Source: Prinia subflava (lineage: Eukaryota > Chordata > Aves > Passeriformes > Cisticolidae). Taken from it: a stretch of DNA of 64,000 bases. Location of the stretch: the NCBI RefSeq assembly GCF_021018805.1, contig NC_086283.1, positions 14,583,162 to 14,647,161 of the forward strand, written 5' to 3'. Below, in pieces: positions 28,345 to 39,637 of the stretch (the first letter of the stretch is position 1; every line of letters starts with the position of its first letter). Both the position numbers and the translations under genes were made by a program. Under the pieces are notes generated by a model, which worked only from the letters and a program-made list of their open reading frames with translations, had not been told where the DNA came from and made no database searches.

Positions 28345-28418
28345 AAAAAACAAACAAAAAAAACCCCCAAACCCAACCAACCAACCAAACCAACCAACCA
28401 ATCAAAATCAAAAAAAAT
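28345..28418. repeat. A-rich and (CCAA)n low-complexity tract
   Basis: An A-rich stretch with CAAA units passes into (CCAA)n and back into A-rich sequence. Confidence 0.9.
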
Positions 28419-29226
28419 CCAAGTGGCAACACTCACCATTCTCTTCCTGTGATACCTTGAGGGATTTCATTTCTATTTGCAAGTCTCAAAATCCACTCTA
28501 AAGAATGTGAAACTGCTGTGTGCTGATTGGTGGAAAGTCAGTGACCTGCTCTCCTGGTTAGTGAATTTTGCTAGTGAGAAACAACATAAAACATGCATTA
28601 GGATTTTTTTCTGTATATTTCAGGCTTTTTCTGTATATTCAGCATCTTAGTACAACGCTTTTGGATTATTGACTCCATATAATCAGAAGAATGAGATATT
28701 GCTGTTGAGAACATATCAGGTCTTTACAGGAAAATGAATTATCAGTATTTAGGTATTCAGACCAAAAAATTAACTATCTAGTGAAGTTCTTTGTTAAGAG
28801 ACCCTCAGGGTGGGAAGCAGACAAGAGCACTTACTGTGTTCTTGTTTCCCTCAGTTGTATGGGTTTATGTTATTATTATAAAAATATGCCAGGCATATTT
28901 AGTGGCAATATCTTTATTAATGTTCAGGGAACTCAATTCTGAATGAACAGATGTTTCTCCATTAAGGTAAACCCCAGCATCTCTTTTGAGGGAATAAATG
29001 ATGTTTACCTGAGACAGTGGTTTCACAAGAACCTTTATGCCTTTATTACTTTACTGGTAGAAAAATAAGCCTTATAACAATGGAATTTAACAAAGAAATA
29101 GTATAATAAAATAAAGGTAGTGTTTTCTCAATATGTTTCTTCAGTGAGGCTGAAGGCCAAGAATTTTATTGTGGAGCTTGTATGACAGTAATATGGATTT
29201 TTCAGCATTTAATTAGGTACATATAC

Positions 29227-29305
29227 TCTTTCTTTTTTTTTTTTCTTTTTCTTTTTTTTTTTTTCTTTTTTTTTTTTCTTTTCTTTTTTTTTCTTTTCTT
29301 TTCCC
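29227..29305. repeat. Long polypyrimidine tract (T with C interruptions)
   Basis: About 79 nt of T broken by single C bases, with no purine on the plus strand. The open frame across it, all Phe and Leu, is an artefact. Confidence 0.9.
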
Positions 29306-29879
29306 AAGAAGAGAGCGTCCCATATGTACATATTTCACATATATGTTACAGTCAAGGATCCTTACAGTCCATCTTGGTCATCATTTAGGAAACAGCACAG
29401 TGCAAAGCATTTGTGTATAAATCACATTTAAAACATGTAAATTCAAAGCTAACAGTCAAATGTTCACTGGGAAAGGTTGCAGAACAATACCACAGACTGA
29501 CACATTCATTGGCACAAACCATTACCACATGCTGCATGTAGGGATCTGGACAAAGCTCTGTCAAATCCACAAACTAAGCCAGATCTTGCCAAACCTTGAA
29601 AGAATCTGCATAATTTTGGTGATAGTCTTCCACTCACACATATCTCTTTGCACTATCAGTGGAGCTGAACACCCTGCTTATGTGCTACCATGCTACCTAC
29701 AGCCTTGGGGTCACCTCCACAACCACAGCAGTGACTTGGGAATGACCATCCATTGCAAATCCCACCTCTGGACAAAGGGAGTTTCAGGGACTCACCATCT
29801 CTCAGATCAGACTGTCCCTGATCAGACTCACCCAAGTGTCAGCAAAGGCCTCCAGTCCCCACATGGCAAACAGTGAACC

Positions 29880-30018
29880 TGAGCTGGCAGGAGGCACCCC
29901 AGTCCATGGCAGGGGGTTGAAACTAGATGATCTGTAATGTTCCTTCCAACACAAACCATTCTATGAGTCTATGATGTCACAATTACATGAGTCTATGGTT
30001 CTACAATTCCATGATTGT
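29880..30018 (+). mobile_element. CR1 LINE 3'-end fragment
   Basis: The plus strand carries the CR1 3' tail: 'ccatggcagggggttgaa', 'actagatgatct', 'gttccttccaacacaaacc', then degenerate ATTCTATGA-type units (attctatgagtctatgatg and later remnants to about 30018). Only the 3' end survives, as is typical of 5'-truncated CR1 insertions. Confidence 0.85.
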
Positions 30019-32710
30019 GCTGGCAGTACAACCATGACTGGTTCTCTAACTGCAATACAACTAACATCTGAAATGCAGACATGCACCTTTTTTTTTTTAC
30101 CCCAAGCCCATGACTTATTAATTCTATATCCACCTTGAACTTCTGTCTGAGTTGCTGGGAGCTATAAACCACCACAGATGTGATTCTTGTTCATATCAGT
30201 AGGAACCGTATAAGCCCTCAAGAGCCTCAGCTGAACAGGGACTTGGATCATTGAAGCTTCGCAGAGAACATAAAGTAACAAGGATGGGAACTTCAACGTT
30301 GTGTCCAAAGCCTCACACAGGAAAATCTCTGTTGGTGCTGCACCACTTCAAGGCAGCTCCTGTGAACCTTACTTGCAACAGACTTCTGTTAATTCCATAC
30401 TACTTGTCTCCCCTATATGTACAACCTCAGAGACCCAAAGCTGTCTAATTAGAAAAAACACAGCTTTGAGGGTGCTTTGTTTCAGAGTTTTGGAAGCAGG
30501 TTTAGCCAAACAGCTGGCAACTTCAGCGCAGTTTTGCTGGGCATACCTAGTTTGGGGAAGTGGAAAGCACAAGGAATGCCGCACAGCCAGAGCTACGTGG
30601 TGCTGCCTAGAGGACAGTGGGCCCACTATGACACATGGATGAGGAGGGAAACCTTTGGGGCATGTACAAGGCACAGAAACAGTCAAAACACTGAAAAAAA
30701 AAGAGAAAAAAATAAACTCTGCTTGCAAGTTAGACTGGGCTGATCTAACCACTTGCTGTCACATTCCAGATTTTTTTGTTTTGTCCATCACAAACTGCGG
30801 TCCTGCACTCTCTCTATGTCAGCACTGGCCCTCCTCCAGCCCTGCACCAAGCCATTTCAGTTTGCAAAGCTGGCAGATAGTAAGTCACCACATCAGCTAA
30901 GGAGAAGTGCTCAGCTCTGGCCTTCCCTCCGGACAGCCTGCCTTTTGATCAGCACAGGTGGCTCCACAGCCATCCCTCAGACCCTGTGAAAAGCTTCCTG
31001 GGCTAAACTCCCAGGGCTCTTCTAATACAGTCATTCTCCTTTAACTTGAGATAAAATTGTATTTTCTGCTGATTTCTCAGAATAAGAGGATAAGAAAAGC
31101 GCCTTTTGAAATCAGGTTACTCAGATTTTACAGTTGGATCACTGGACAAATTGCTGTGCTAGAAACCTCTTTCTTTAAATTCCTCTAGAAGCAACCCATC
31201 AGCCTAGATTTGATGGACTGTTAATTCCATGAAAAGCCATCAGCCAATCACTCACAACACCCATGGTCCTCTCCAAATTCCTCAGAATGAAAAGTCCCCC
31301 TCTTTAATACTTTGGGGAAACTCCTTCATCTTTTATCCCCTCTGAAACACACCAGAGCAGGTCAGATTTCATAAACTGTTGGCATTTTTACTGAAGATAT
31401 TCCATTCTCCTTTCACACATTGAACACATCCTTCATTCTCTCTTCCATACAAGCATTTAGTTCACATAGGAAGAGCAACTGAACCAATTACCAATTTCCT
31501 CTTCTTCTTGATTCTTGCTTAAAAGAAGAGGAAACAACATGCAAAAGCTTTCTTATGGGCAAATATTTCAGATACTGCTTAGATAAGACCTGTGTTAGGA
31601 GTTCTTAAGAGTCTTCCCTTGAGATGGGCTTTATCTCTCCCTGATATAATTTATGGAGTAAATAGGAATGTTTCTAGATGGGAGTCTAATCTAACCAGAA
31701 AAATGTGAACCTGAAAGCAAGTATTTAAGTTACTGGCTGGGACCATCAAGGAAAAATTGAAATATCCCAGTGTCTCCTTCTTTGGCAACCCCGTAATGAG
31801 AAACAAAATTATGACAGAAAACTGTACAAGTCATATGCAGAAACATTGCAAAGTGCAATTGATGCAAAATGAATGCATCAAATCCAATGTTTGTGCTGGT
31901 GGCTTCCTTTTATTGCTCTTTGGGTTGTATAAGACCATTTGGATGCCTTGGGCCTGAGCTGCAGATGAGCAGTCAGCTGTAAAGTTGGTTGTGCTAAACT
32001 TGACTCAGCTTACTCTAATTTGTCTTGATATGAGTTTAGGCCTCTGCTGAGTACACAAGCAAAACTTGATCATTCTCACATTAATTAACACCTGCAATAT
32101 TTGACTGCAAAATTGCTTTAGACATGCCCAGCACCTAATCCCATAAAAATGGAAGCGTTGTTAAAGCATGGATTGCTCCAGTGCTTGAAAACTATTGTGC
32201 AAAATAATTTAAAACACAATTGTGCTTCCAATTGTTAAAACACCTCATTACTTCCTCAATACTCTGTTACATTCTTGGTACCAAGCCCCAGATACATTAA
32301 GCTGCCAAGACATCCTAAAGCCTACAGAGAAAACTCAGTTTCAAACCAAAATATGCCCATAATAGTTATTCCACATAATGACTGCAAACACTTAATTACA
32401 GAGTACCAAGAGATCTTCATGCTCCTTCCCTCCAACTTAACTTATCCAATGGACTGATTCCTATTTCTCTACTCCTCTGCAGAACTTTTGCAGTGTTTAC
32501 CTTTTAGAAGTAGGCCTTCAGTGTAAAATAAAGAGAATGTCTGCAGCCACATGTATTATGGCTGTCAAAGTAATTTGTGTAATTATTATTTTGAAGGCTA
32601 GATATCAATGTGGATTGAACTGTACGGTTAATTTTCCAACTGTAGATATCTGGCCATGTACAAATACTGACTTCATTCTGGTACAAAAGATACAGCAATG
32701 CATCTGCAGG
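30019..32710. other. Non-coding unique DNA, no gene seen
   Basis: No gene or repeat is recognised. The part 31980-32250 is rich in TAAT cores and lacks low-complexity runs. I flag it as a possible conserved non-coding element, without alignment evidence. Confidence 0.55.
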
Positions 32711-33270
32711 TGTCCTAGTTTAGGACAAATTTAGGGGAAAATCCCCACAACTCCCTCCCCCACCACTAGGTTCGGGAGGAATTTCCTCAGAGGAAAAGTG
32801 GAAAAAACTTGTTTATTGAGAAACAACAAAAAAACCACTCCCCAACACAAGAAAAACAGTCTGAGATGACAACAAATGTTTTCCCCAGTCCAAGAGAGGG
32901 TGAGCAGTCTCTGCTGGGGAGGGTGCCAAAGCTTCTCTCAGGTGCAGACTCCGGGGGGTGTTCCCTTGATGTTCCCAAATCAGGGCCCGAAGCAGGTCCG
33001 ATGTCTTCAGGGAAGGGAGGAAGGAAAGAAGGGGAAACACAAAAGCAGAAAAATGGCAAAAAGCAAGCAAAAAGCAGAAAGCAAGAGAGCAAAGCCAGCA
33101 AAGCAGCCTAAAGCTAGCAGCAAGCAAGCCAAAAGCAAGCAGCCGGGGGAGGGGCTCAGCTATAGACAAAACAAACTGAGAACATGGGAACAGGAAAAAA
33201 ACAAACAAACAAAAAAAAACCAACACGATTTGGGATACAAAGCATGAAAATGTCCTGTCACCCCAGGACA
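32711..33270 (-). mobile_element. Solo LTR of an endogenous retrovirus, 5-bp TSD
   Basis: A 560-bp solo LTR with a perfect 5-bp target-site duplication, gcagg at 32706-32710 and at 33271-33275. Both ends are self-complementary: 32711-32727 reads TGTCCTA-GTT-TAGGACA and 33251-33270 reads TGTCCTG...CAGGACA. A polyadenylation signal AATAAA lies on the minus strand (32812-32817) in the half expected for R/U5, so the transcription sense is probably minus. A 5-bp duplication suits ERVL or some other class II/III bird ERVs. I do not name a family. The lysine- and phenylalanine-rich open frames across it are artefacts of its composition. Confidence 0.8.
33042..33145. repeat. AAGCAAGC-type minisatellite within the solo LTR
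   Basis: Irregular tandem copies of (A)nAGCAAGC / AGCAAAG units, about 8-10 bp each, inside the LTR. Confidence 0.6.
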
Positions 33271-34979
33271 GCAGGACATAACATTAGCTGTATCCTACAG
33301 CATTTGTAGTCTGAAGATTTTGAGGCCCCGAATATTTTGGACAGACTTCTCTACAGATAAATAGTCATTCTGAAGCACTAAAATACAGCAGTAAGAGCAT
33401 GTCAGTGTGACATACATACTAAACCCACTTAGCTGGCTACTTTAACAGTACATCTTTTAAAAGTTGCACTCAAGATAGGTTCACTGCTTGCAGACAACTG
33501 CAACTTTAAATTTCAGAAGGGAATTCACAGCTGATGGACAATTTGTACTTCTAATTGAAAGCAAGGGTAGGGGAAAAGGGAAGAACCAAGCCAACATGTA
33601 TTTTGGAGACTCCATTCTCATGAAATGGCTATGTAGAAACTGACCTAGCACAAAACTCCTGTGAATAACACTTCACTTGCTCTACTACCCAGCACCAGCT
33701 GGATCTGTTCTGAGCCAAGGCAAAAATGAAGTAATGTTTTATGACAGAAAGAAAATCCCATTACTAGGATGTCAAAAGTGAAATGCGCCATTGGTTTCAT
33801 GCAAAGTGAGACTGCCAAGTGATTTGGTGAAATATTTTTAAAGATATTCTAGAAGCTCCTCTGTGCAATAGCAATTTCTCTGATTAAAGGCAGCATTACA
33901 TTAAGAGTCATTTAATGGTCTGACCCGTGTAATAGCTCTGAAAAGACTGCATCAAAAGTTTGCCGTTGTCAAGGAAATGGTTGCTTGCATGGGTTTCATT
34001 TTTTCACTTAACCCCCAGGGTGGGAGCTGCATCTATTCTGGATCAGATCCCCTATTGAAATCCACCGTGCTACAGAAATGAAGCTCTCCTCAACAGCTAT
34101 CCCTGAAATCATTCATCAAACCCTACAAATTGTCAGAATGGGTAGAAGAAGCTCCTGCAGCAAAATAAGTTTAGGAGCTTTGTCGGGTGTGTTTCCTTAT
34201 GCATCCAGACAGGCAATCATTAAAACACAAGGATAGAAAATACACATTTCTGTTGTGAAAGAACTTCTATTGTGGACAAAAAGTGTATTTCAAGGGAGTG
34301 GAAAATGCCATGTGAGTAGTCCTGAAGTAATTTCAAAGGTGTGTAGATGTGGAAAGTTCTGCCTTCCAGACAGATCACTTTGAGTAACACAATGAGCTCC
34401 ATGACAATTTCAGCCCTATCTGCGGAGCCTACAGAAATAACATCCTTGTAGCTTCATAATAGACACGCAGGATGCAATACAGGTATAACTAATTTTTCTT
34501 CTGGCTTTTGCTCTGTTCGCATCCTACATGGACTCTACATATTAAAAAAATCTGTATTATGCATCTCACTAGGGACAACTCCCAGTGTGCAATGTTTGTA
34601 GGGAGACCCTTACAGGAGGGATAAACACCACACTGTTCATCTCATAGGAATGCTTTGCTTGCAAGAAAGGTGATACAAAGAGAAATTTTAAATTGTTTTA
34701 AACTATTTCAGAACAATCCATGAACACTTCAGACAACCAAGCTGTCATGTCTCTTCAGAGAAGAGGTCATCATGAAGATACAGCTTTTTATATATCAAAG
34801 TTACTATTTTCCAGTTTGTCATACTTATTAATATCAACAAATTGATATCAACCAATTAATATTGATCCTTCTGAAAGCAGATGAGAAGACAAAACAGTAG
34901 AAGCAGATGAGGGAGACACAAGGCAGGCTGGGAGAGACAGGACAGTCTATCACGGTTTCTATCCCATATGGTCACTTAC

Positions 34980-35113
34980 CAAACTCAGCTGGTGGAGCTA
35001 AAAGCTGACAATAAAGAAGATGAATGGCCATGCACTTCTCAGCAAACCTCAAATGTCTAAACTCTTCGAGTTTTATTTCCCAACAGAATGAACACATGCT
35101 CAATGGAATTAGG
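34980..35113 (-). other. Candidate internal exon, product unknown
   Basis: On the minus strand an open frame runs between a pyrimidine-rich acceptor (...CTTTCTCACACTTTTGTGGCACTTCAG, ending at 35114) and a consensus donor (GAGTTTG|GTAAGTG, intron starting at 34979). The exon would be 134 nt, with one base completing a codon, 44 codons, and one base left over. It contains the stretch LEEFRHLRFAEKC. I do not recognise a protein. A plus-strand frame overlaps it after another acceptor-like string (ttttatttcccaacag, ending about 35087), so the strand is uncertain. It may well be chance. Confidence 0.15.
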
Positions 35114-38100
35114 CTGAAGTGCCACAAAAGTGTGAGAAAGCTACAGGCAGAGCTTTCCCTGGCAATATCCATCAGGAATAATGTACAACATTTCAGCAAG
35201 GTCTGGGGTTTCTACTAAACCTTTAGACCTTAAGATGTCTGAAAAAGTTGTATCTCTGCAAATTCAATCACCAGTGAACTGTGACATGAAATCAAAAGGT
35301 GCAACAAAAATTAGCAAGAGCCAGTTAATAAACTTTAAGATAATACAAAAAACATTCCCTGTCAATGAGTAAAGTTTCAATAGTAAATAATTTATCTATC
35401 TCAAAGTATTATATGAACATAAAATAACCGTATTTGTTTTGATAAGAATGTATAAGCCAATATTTCACTTGATGATCTTAACAGCAACAGCTCTCCCTAA
35501 CCAGGCAAATGGCAGGGATCTCATTGAACATATTCCTGTCCAGAGCTCTTTGCATAGAAGGCAGGTGCTGCCCTCTCAGCAGCTATCAGGTGACCTATTT
35601 TAACCTTTTCTTCCTCTTCTCTAGATCCACAAGACCTTTCTTTCATTATAAAAAGGAACAATTAAAGATTACTAGAGTTCCCAAACAATTACAATAGCCA
35701 GCCTTAAATTCCAGTTGATTTTGAAAGACTTTAATATTTGAAAGGCTGCCTTCTCCAAGTGTTAAAGACAAAGAGTAAAGATCATTGCTAAGCTTGCAAG
35801 ATGAAAGAAGAGCAAGAATAATAAAAAGGAGGTTAGCGTCTCTGGAACACTCTATGCCAGACCTCTTTATTTCCAGTCAAGTTTTTCAATCAATCAGCTA
35901 TGCTCCCAGAAAAATGTAATGTCTTTCCTTACACATTAAGCTACAAAAGAAAAATGCAGGCATAAAATCATATATACTTCCAGCAAGCACCTTCTGCACT
36001 ACACTGATATCTGGCTTGCTGCCCTGCCTATTAACATCTCAATTTCTCAGTGCTGCAGAACAAATGGGGAAGAACAAAGCATGAAAACTTGCTTTTACAT
36101 CTTGATTTTCACTCTTCTTTGGGGACATGGAAGTAAGCAGACATTAATTTCTTGGTTCAATATTTTTAGAATATTGCTGTAGGAGAAAAGACCTGGGCAT
36201 GGGAAGACAGGAGAATATTAAAGTTAAACAAAGAAATAGGAGGGAAAAAAGATCTAAAGGTTCCCTGCTGGAAAGACAGTACAGTAATAGAAATTTCAAA
36301 GAATAACAGCACCCTCATTGATAAAAGTCACTGAGCAAGGGACAGCAGGGATCAGCTTCTTCCAGGGAATTTTTCATGCCAGCCAAACTTGGCTGACCAC
36401 CTCAGCTGAAAAAGCTTGTGTATAGACTGGAAGAGAAGGGATAGAGGTGACGATCATGGCTGCAGAAAATTGCCCAGGGTTTTCCAGACTCAGGGCAAAA
36501 AGGATTAAAAAAACCCCCTCAGTTATCTCCCTTTATTACATTTACCTCCATTACCAGATTTTAAAATTACCAAATATGACCTCTGAGTGAACAGTGGGTG
36601 GGATATCAAGTGTTTCCTTGTCCCAGATCTAGTTCATTTTAAGTTAGAAATATTTTTCCTCACACCTATGAGAGCTAAGAAGCATTGGGAAGACCAATCC
36701 TTTTTTCACAGAGCATCTTAAACAGGTTTGACACGCTTGGTGGGAAGAAGGAATAGTTCATCCTGTCTCAGAAAGAAGATTGTTCTAGGTGACCTTTTGA
36801 TAATGCTGTCAACCTGCCATTCCAAATACTTGTGGGGTCAGAAATCATGACCTGGGTCAAGGATATGTTTACAAACATCTTCAGGTTGAAACAAAAATTC
36901 AGCCTCCAACCTCAATCAGCACTGGAGCTAAGACCCGTAAAAAGCAGGGATTTTATGATGAGTCTGTCCCAACAGTAGAAGAAAGGACATTGAAGCTTGC
37001 CAGCTGACTCATCACATGGACAAGGACTTGCTGGTCATCAGGCATGGATTGCAAATGAAAACTCAGTGGTTAAAGGCTAAATTGCTTCCTAATCTAGTCA
37101 GGCACTCTGCTCGTCTCCCTACATCAGTATTGATTATCATGTTTTCTTGTAGTAGGTTTCCCTACCCCTCATTAAAATAGGGTTCTTTTCTAAATGTTCC
37201 TTCTTTGTGTCTTGTTTGCAAATTCACTTATGCTGAATCATTTCCTTCTAAGGAGCTCATGAATAAAATATGAAGATTATAAGTCTAGAATTCTTTGATG
37301 TGTTTTCAAGCATTAGGAGCTCAATCAGTTCTGTGCAGTTATCCCTTTGAAGTTTCAACTGGGCATTTTCTTCCTCAAAAAAGAAAAGCTTCTGTCCTTT
37401 TGAAGGATGACTATCTTAAAGATATACTATTTATTTTATTTTTATTTTTTATAATTGTTAAAAGTCAGAGGACACCATAAGGATCAGAAAAGGAAATAGT
37501 AACCATAAAAAAGGGTTACCCTTGGGGTAATGGATTTATGAACCTACAAGGATCTTTTGACTTATCCCATTTACATACCCATCAACATTAATGCAATTAC
37601 TTCAATATCAACCTGGAATAGCACAAAGCAGACCTCAAGTTATATTATTCACAGAAATGTAGAACAACAATCATTCCAAGGAAGGGCTCTAACTCTTGGT
37701 GCGAGTTAAATTGACCAAGGAGCAGTGAGTAATTTCAGAAAGACACACTAAAGGAAAAAAACCCACTAAATTTTGCCATGCCCCCACTTACACAGAAATA
37801 TTGTCCTTTGTATGTACTAGTGCTCATAATGTGTTGTGCTGCTTCTTAGTTTTGTCAGGTTCCAGGAATGAGATGTGATTGTTCAGAGCCTGAGCAGCTC
37901 CCACAGCTGAAACACCCATCTCCTCGAAGAAGTGCATTAGTGCCTTGCAGTGACTTTCATCATAAGGTACTGTGGAGCTCAGAGAATACTTTACCCAAAG
38001 TGCTCCCATGCAGCCATCCTAAGCCCAGAAACAAAATCAATTTGCTTTAATTCTCTTTCAACAGATATCATTGTCTGCCAGTTTTTCTTAAGGAATGCTT

Positions 38101-39623
38101 CCTTCAGAAGATAAAATTTCCTCACAAGGAAACACAGTTCTTTTATTCTCTGCATTAATTGCTTTTTTCAAACCATATCCTAAAGAAGTGACTTGTGAAA
38201 TTTCTGTAGTTATGGTCTTTTACAACCACGACACGATTTAAGTATGTCCAACTTAACAGGATAATAGCCTGCAGTAAGCTGCGCTTTAAATTCAACTCTA
38301 CACAGCTACCAAATTAGTCAAATGACAAGACTAATCTGTATTGGACTCTGTGAGACTTCAGTATCAGCGTCACTGGTAGAAAAATTAGGCATTTTTCTGC
38401 CTGCAACATCTGAATACTCATTGTTTTGCTCACAGATGGATTCATGGAAGCAGCAAGAGAAATCACACATATCTCCAGAATACTGTAACTCTGCTTGTGG
38501 AAATGGCCAGATGCTCACACAGAGACATCTACCCTTATTCCAACACATATTTCTACTTTCACACACCCATGTGCAGGAATCTGGGGTCTTAACTTCTAAT
38601 AATCTCCTCAGTAAAGATGGATTTGTAAAGATGCAGTGAAGTGAAATGTTAGACCCTCCTAATCACCTATGCATAACACCAGTGATCAAGCATCACATGG
38701 AAAGTCAACCTCTTTCTGCCCCAACTCCATGTAGACCACAGAGCACCTGGTTGAAACAGTCCAGAAGACGACCCCAACAGCGCTCTCCAGATTCAGCAGG
38801 AAAATGATCTCACACTATCACTGTCTTCTGCTGGGTATCTGCACCTGCATCTTCTGTTGCAGAGACTCCGGTGCTCACACCTAATGCAAACACTGCCTTT
38901 CTTGAACTTCACTACTTCTTCGGCTGAATGGAAATAAAAAATAAAGCAAGCCTTTGAGTACACCAAAGAAACCCAGGCTTATTTACCAGCAGAATATTAA
39001 AAATCAGCCTTTTTACTCTCCCTGGCAAGAGACAATTTTATTGCATCTTAAAAAAGGCAGTCACACCATCTGTAAGAAGTTGTAGGTGTGAAAACCATGA
39101 GGGACATCATCAGCTCTGCAGTGAGCTAATACAGTCAAATAAATAGTTTGATTAGAAATGAGGATGTTGAATTCTGGACCTAATTTTCCTTCCTTAGTGG
39201 CTATGGATGCCAAATTACACTGTGCAAATGACACACAATTCATTCTCTTACGTGTGATTGAAGCAAGGTTGAAAAATTACTTTTTATGGAACGTGTTTAA
39301 CAGTTCTCATTTTTTGTACTTTTTATCAGTAGTTAAAAATGAATGAAGATTACTTTAACTACATGATGTTAGACAAAGAATAAATAAAACTGAGGACTGC
39401 TAAAAGATTATTTTGATACATTTTAACCATTTAAATAGTCTAGATATGCTGGTTATGTACATTTTACAAAAATTTTCTTAACTCCTGGGATACGAATACC
39501 TAAGTACAAAAATTCTCTTCAGGGATAAATGCACTTAAAGTGGTTATTACAGCTTTTTAAAAAATTGCAGTTATTTTACATGCACTAAGCTGAAAATAGT
39601 ATCCAAAACATAGTCAGACTCCT

Positions 39624-39637
39624 GTTGCTGTGGCAAC
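39624..39637. promoter_or_regulatory. Candidate RFX X-box
   Basis: GTTGCTGTGGCAAC: two perfect inverted GTTGC half-sites separated by 4 bp, the geometry of an RFX-dimer X-box. Motif match only. Confidence 0.35.

Larger units (their letters stand above)
20951..29879. other. Non-coding unique DNA, no gene seen
   Basis: No coding region or interspersed repeat is recognised. The 147-codon frame at 26309-26752 has no domain, signal peptide or compositional bias of a real protein. The block holds a (CCAA)n/A-rich tract, a long polypyrimidine tract and a short imperfect tandem duplication of 'tttttctgtatat' near 28606-28642. Confidence 0.6.

Noticed and set aside
29182..29388. 68-codon Phe/Leu-rich frame
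   Set aside because: Translation of the polypyrimidine tract.
32809..33247. Lysine-rich and Phe/Leu-rich open frames of 100-137 codons
   Set aside because: They lie wholly within the solo LTR and reflect its AAGCAAGC minisatellite and A-rich composition.
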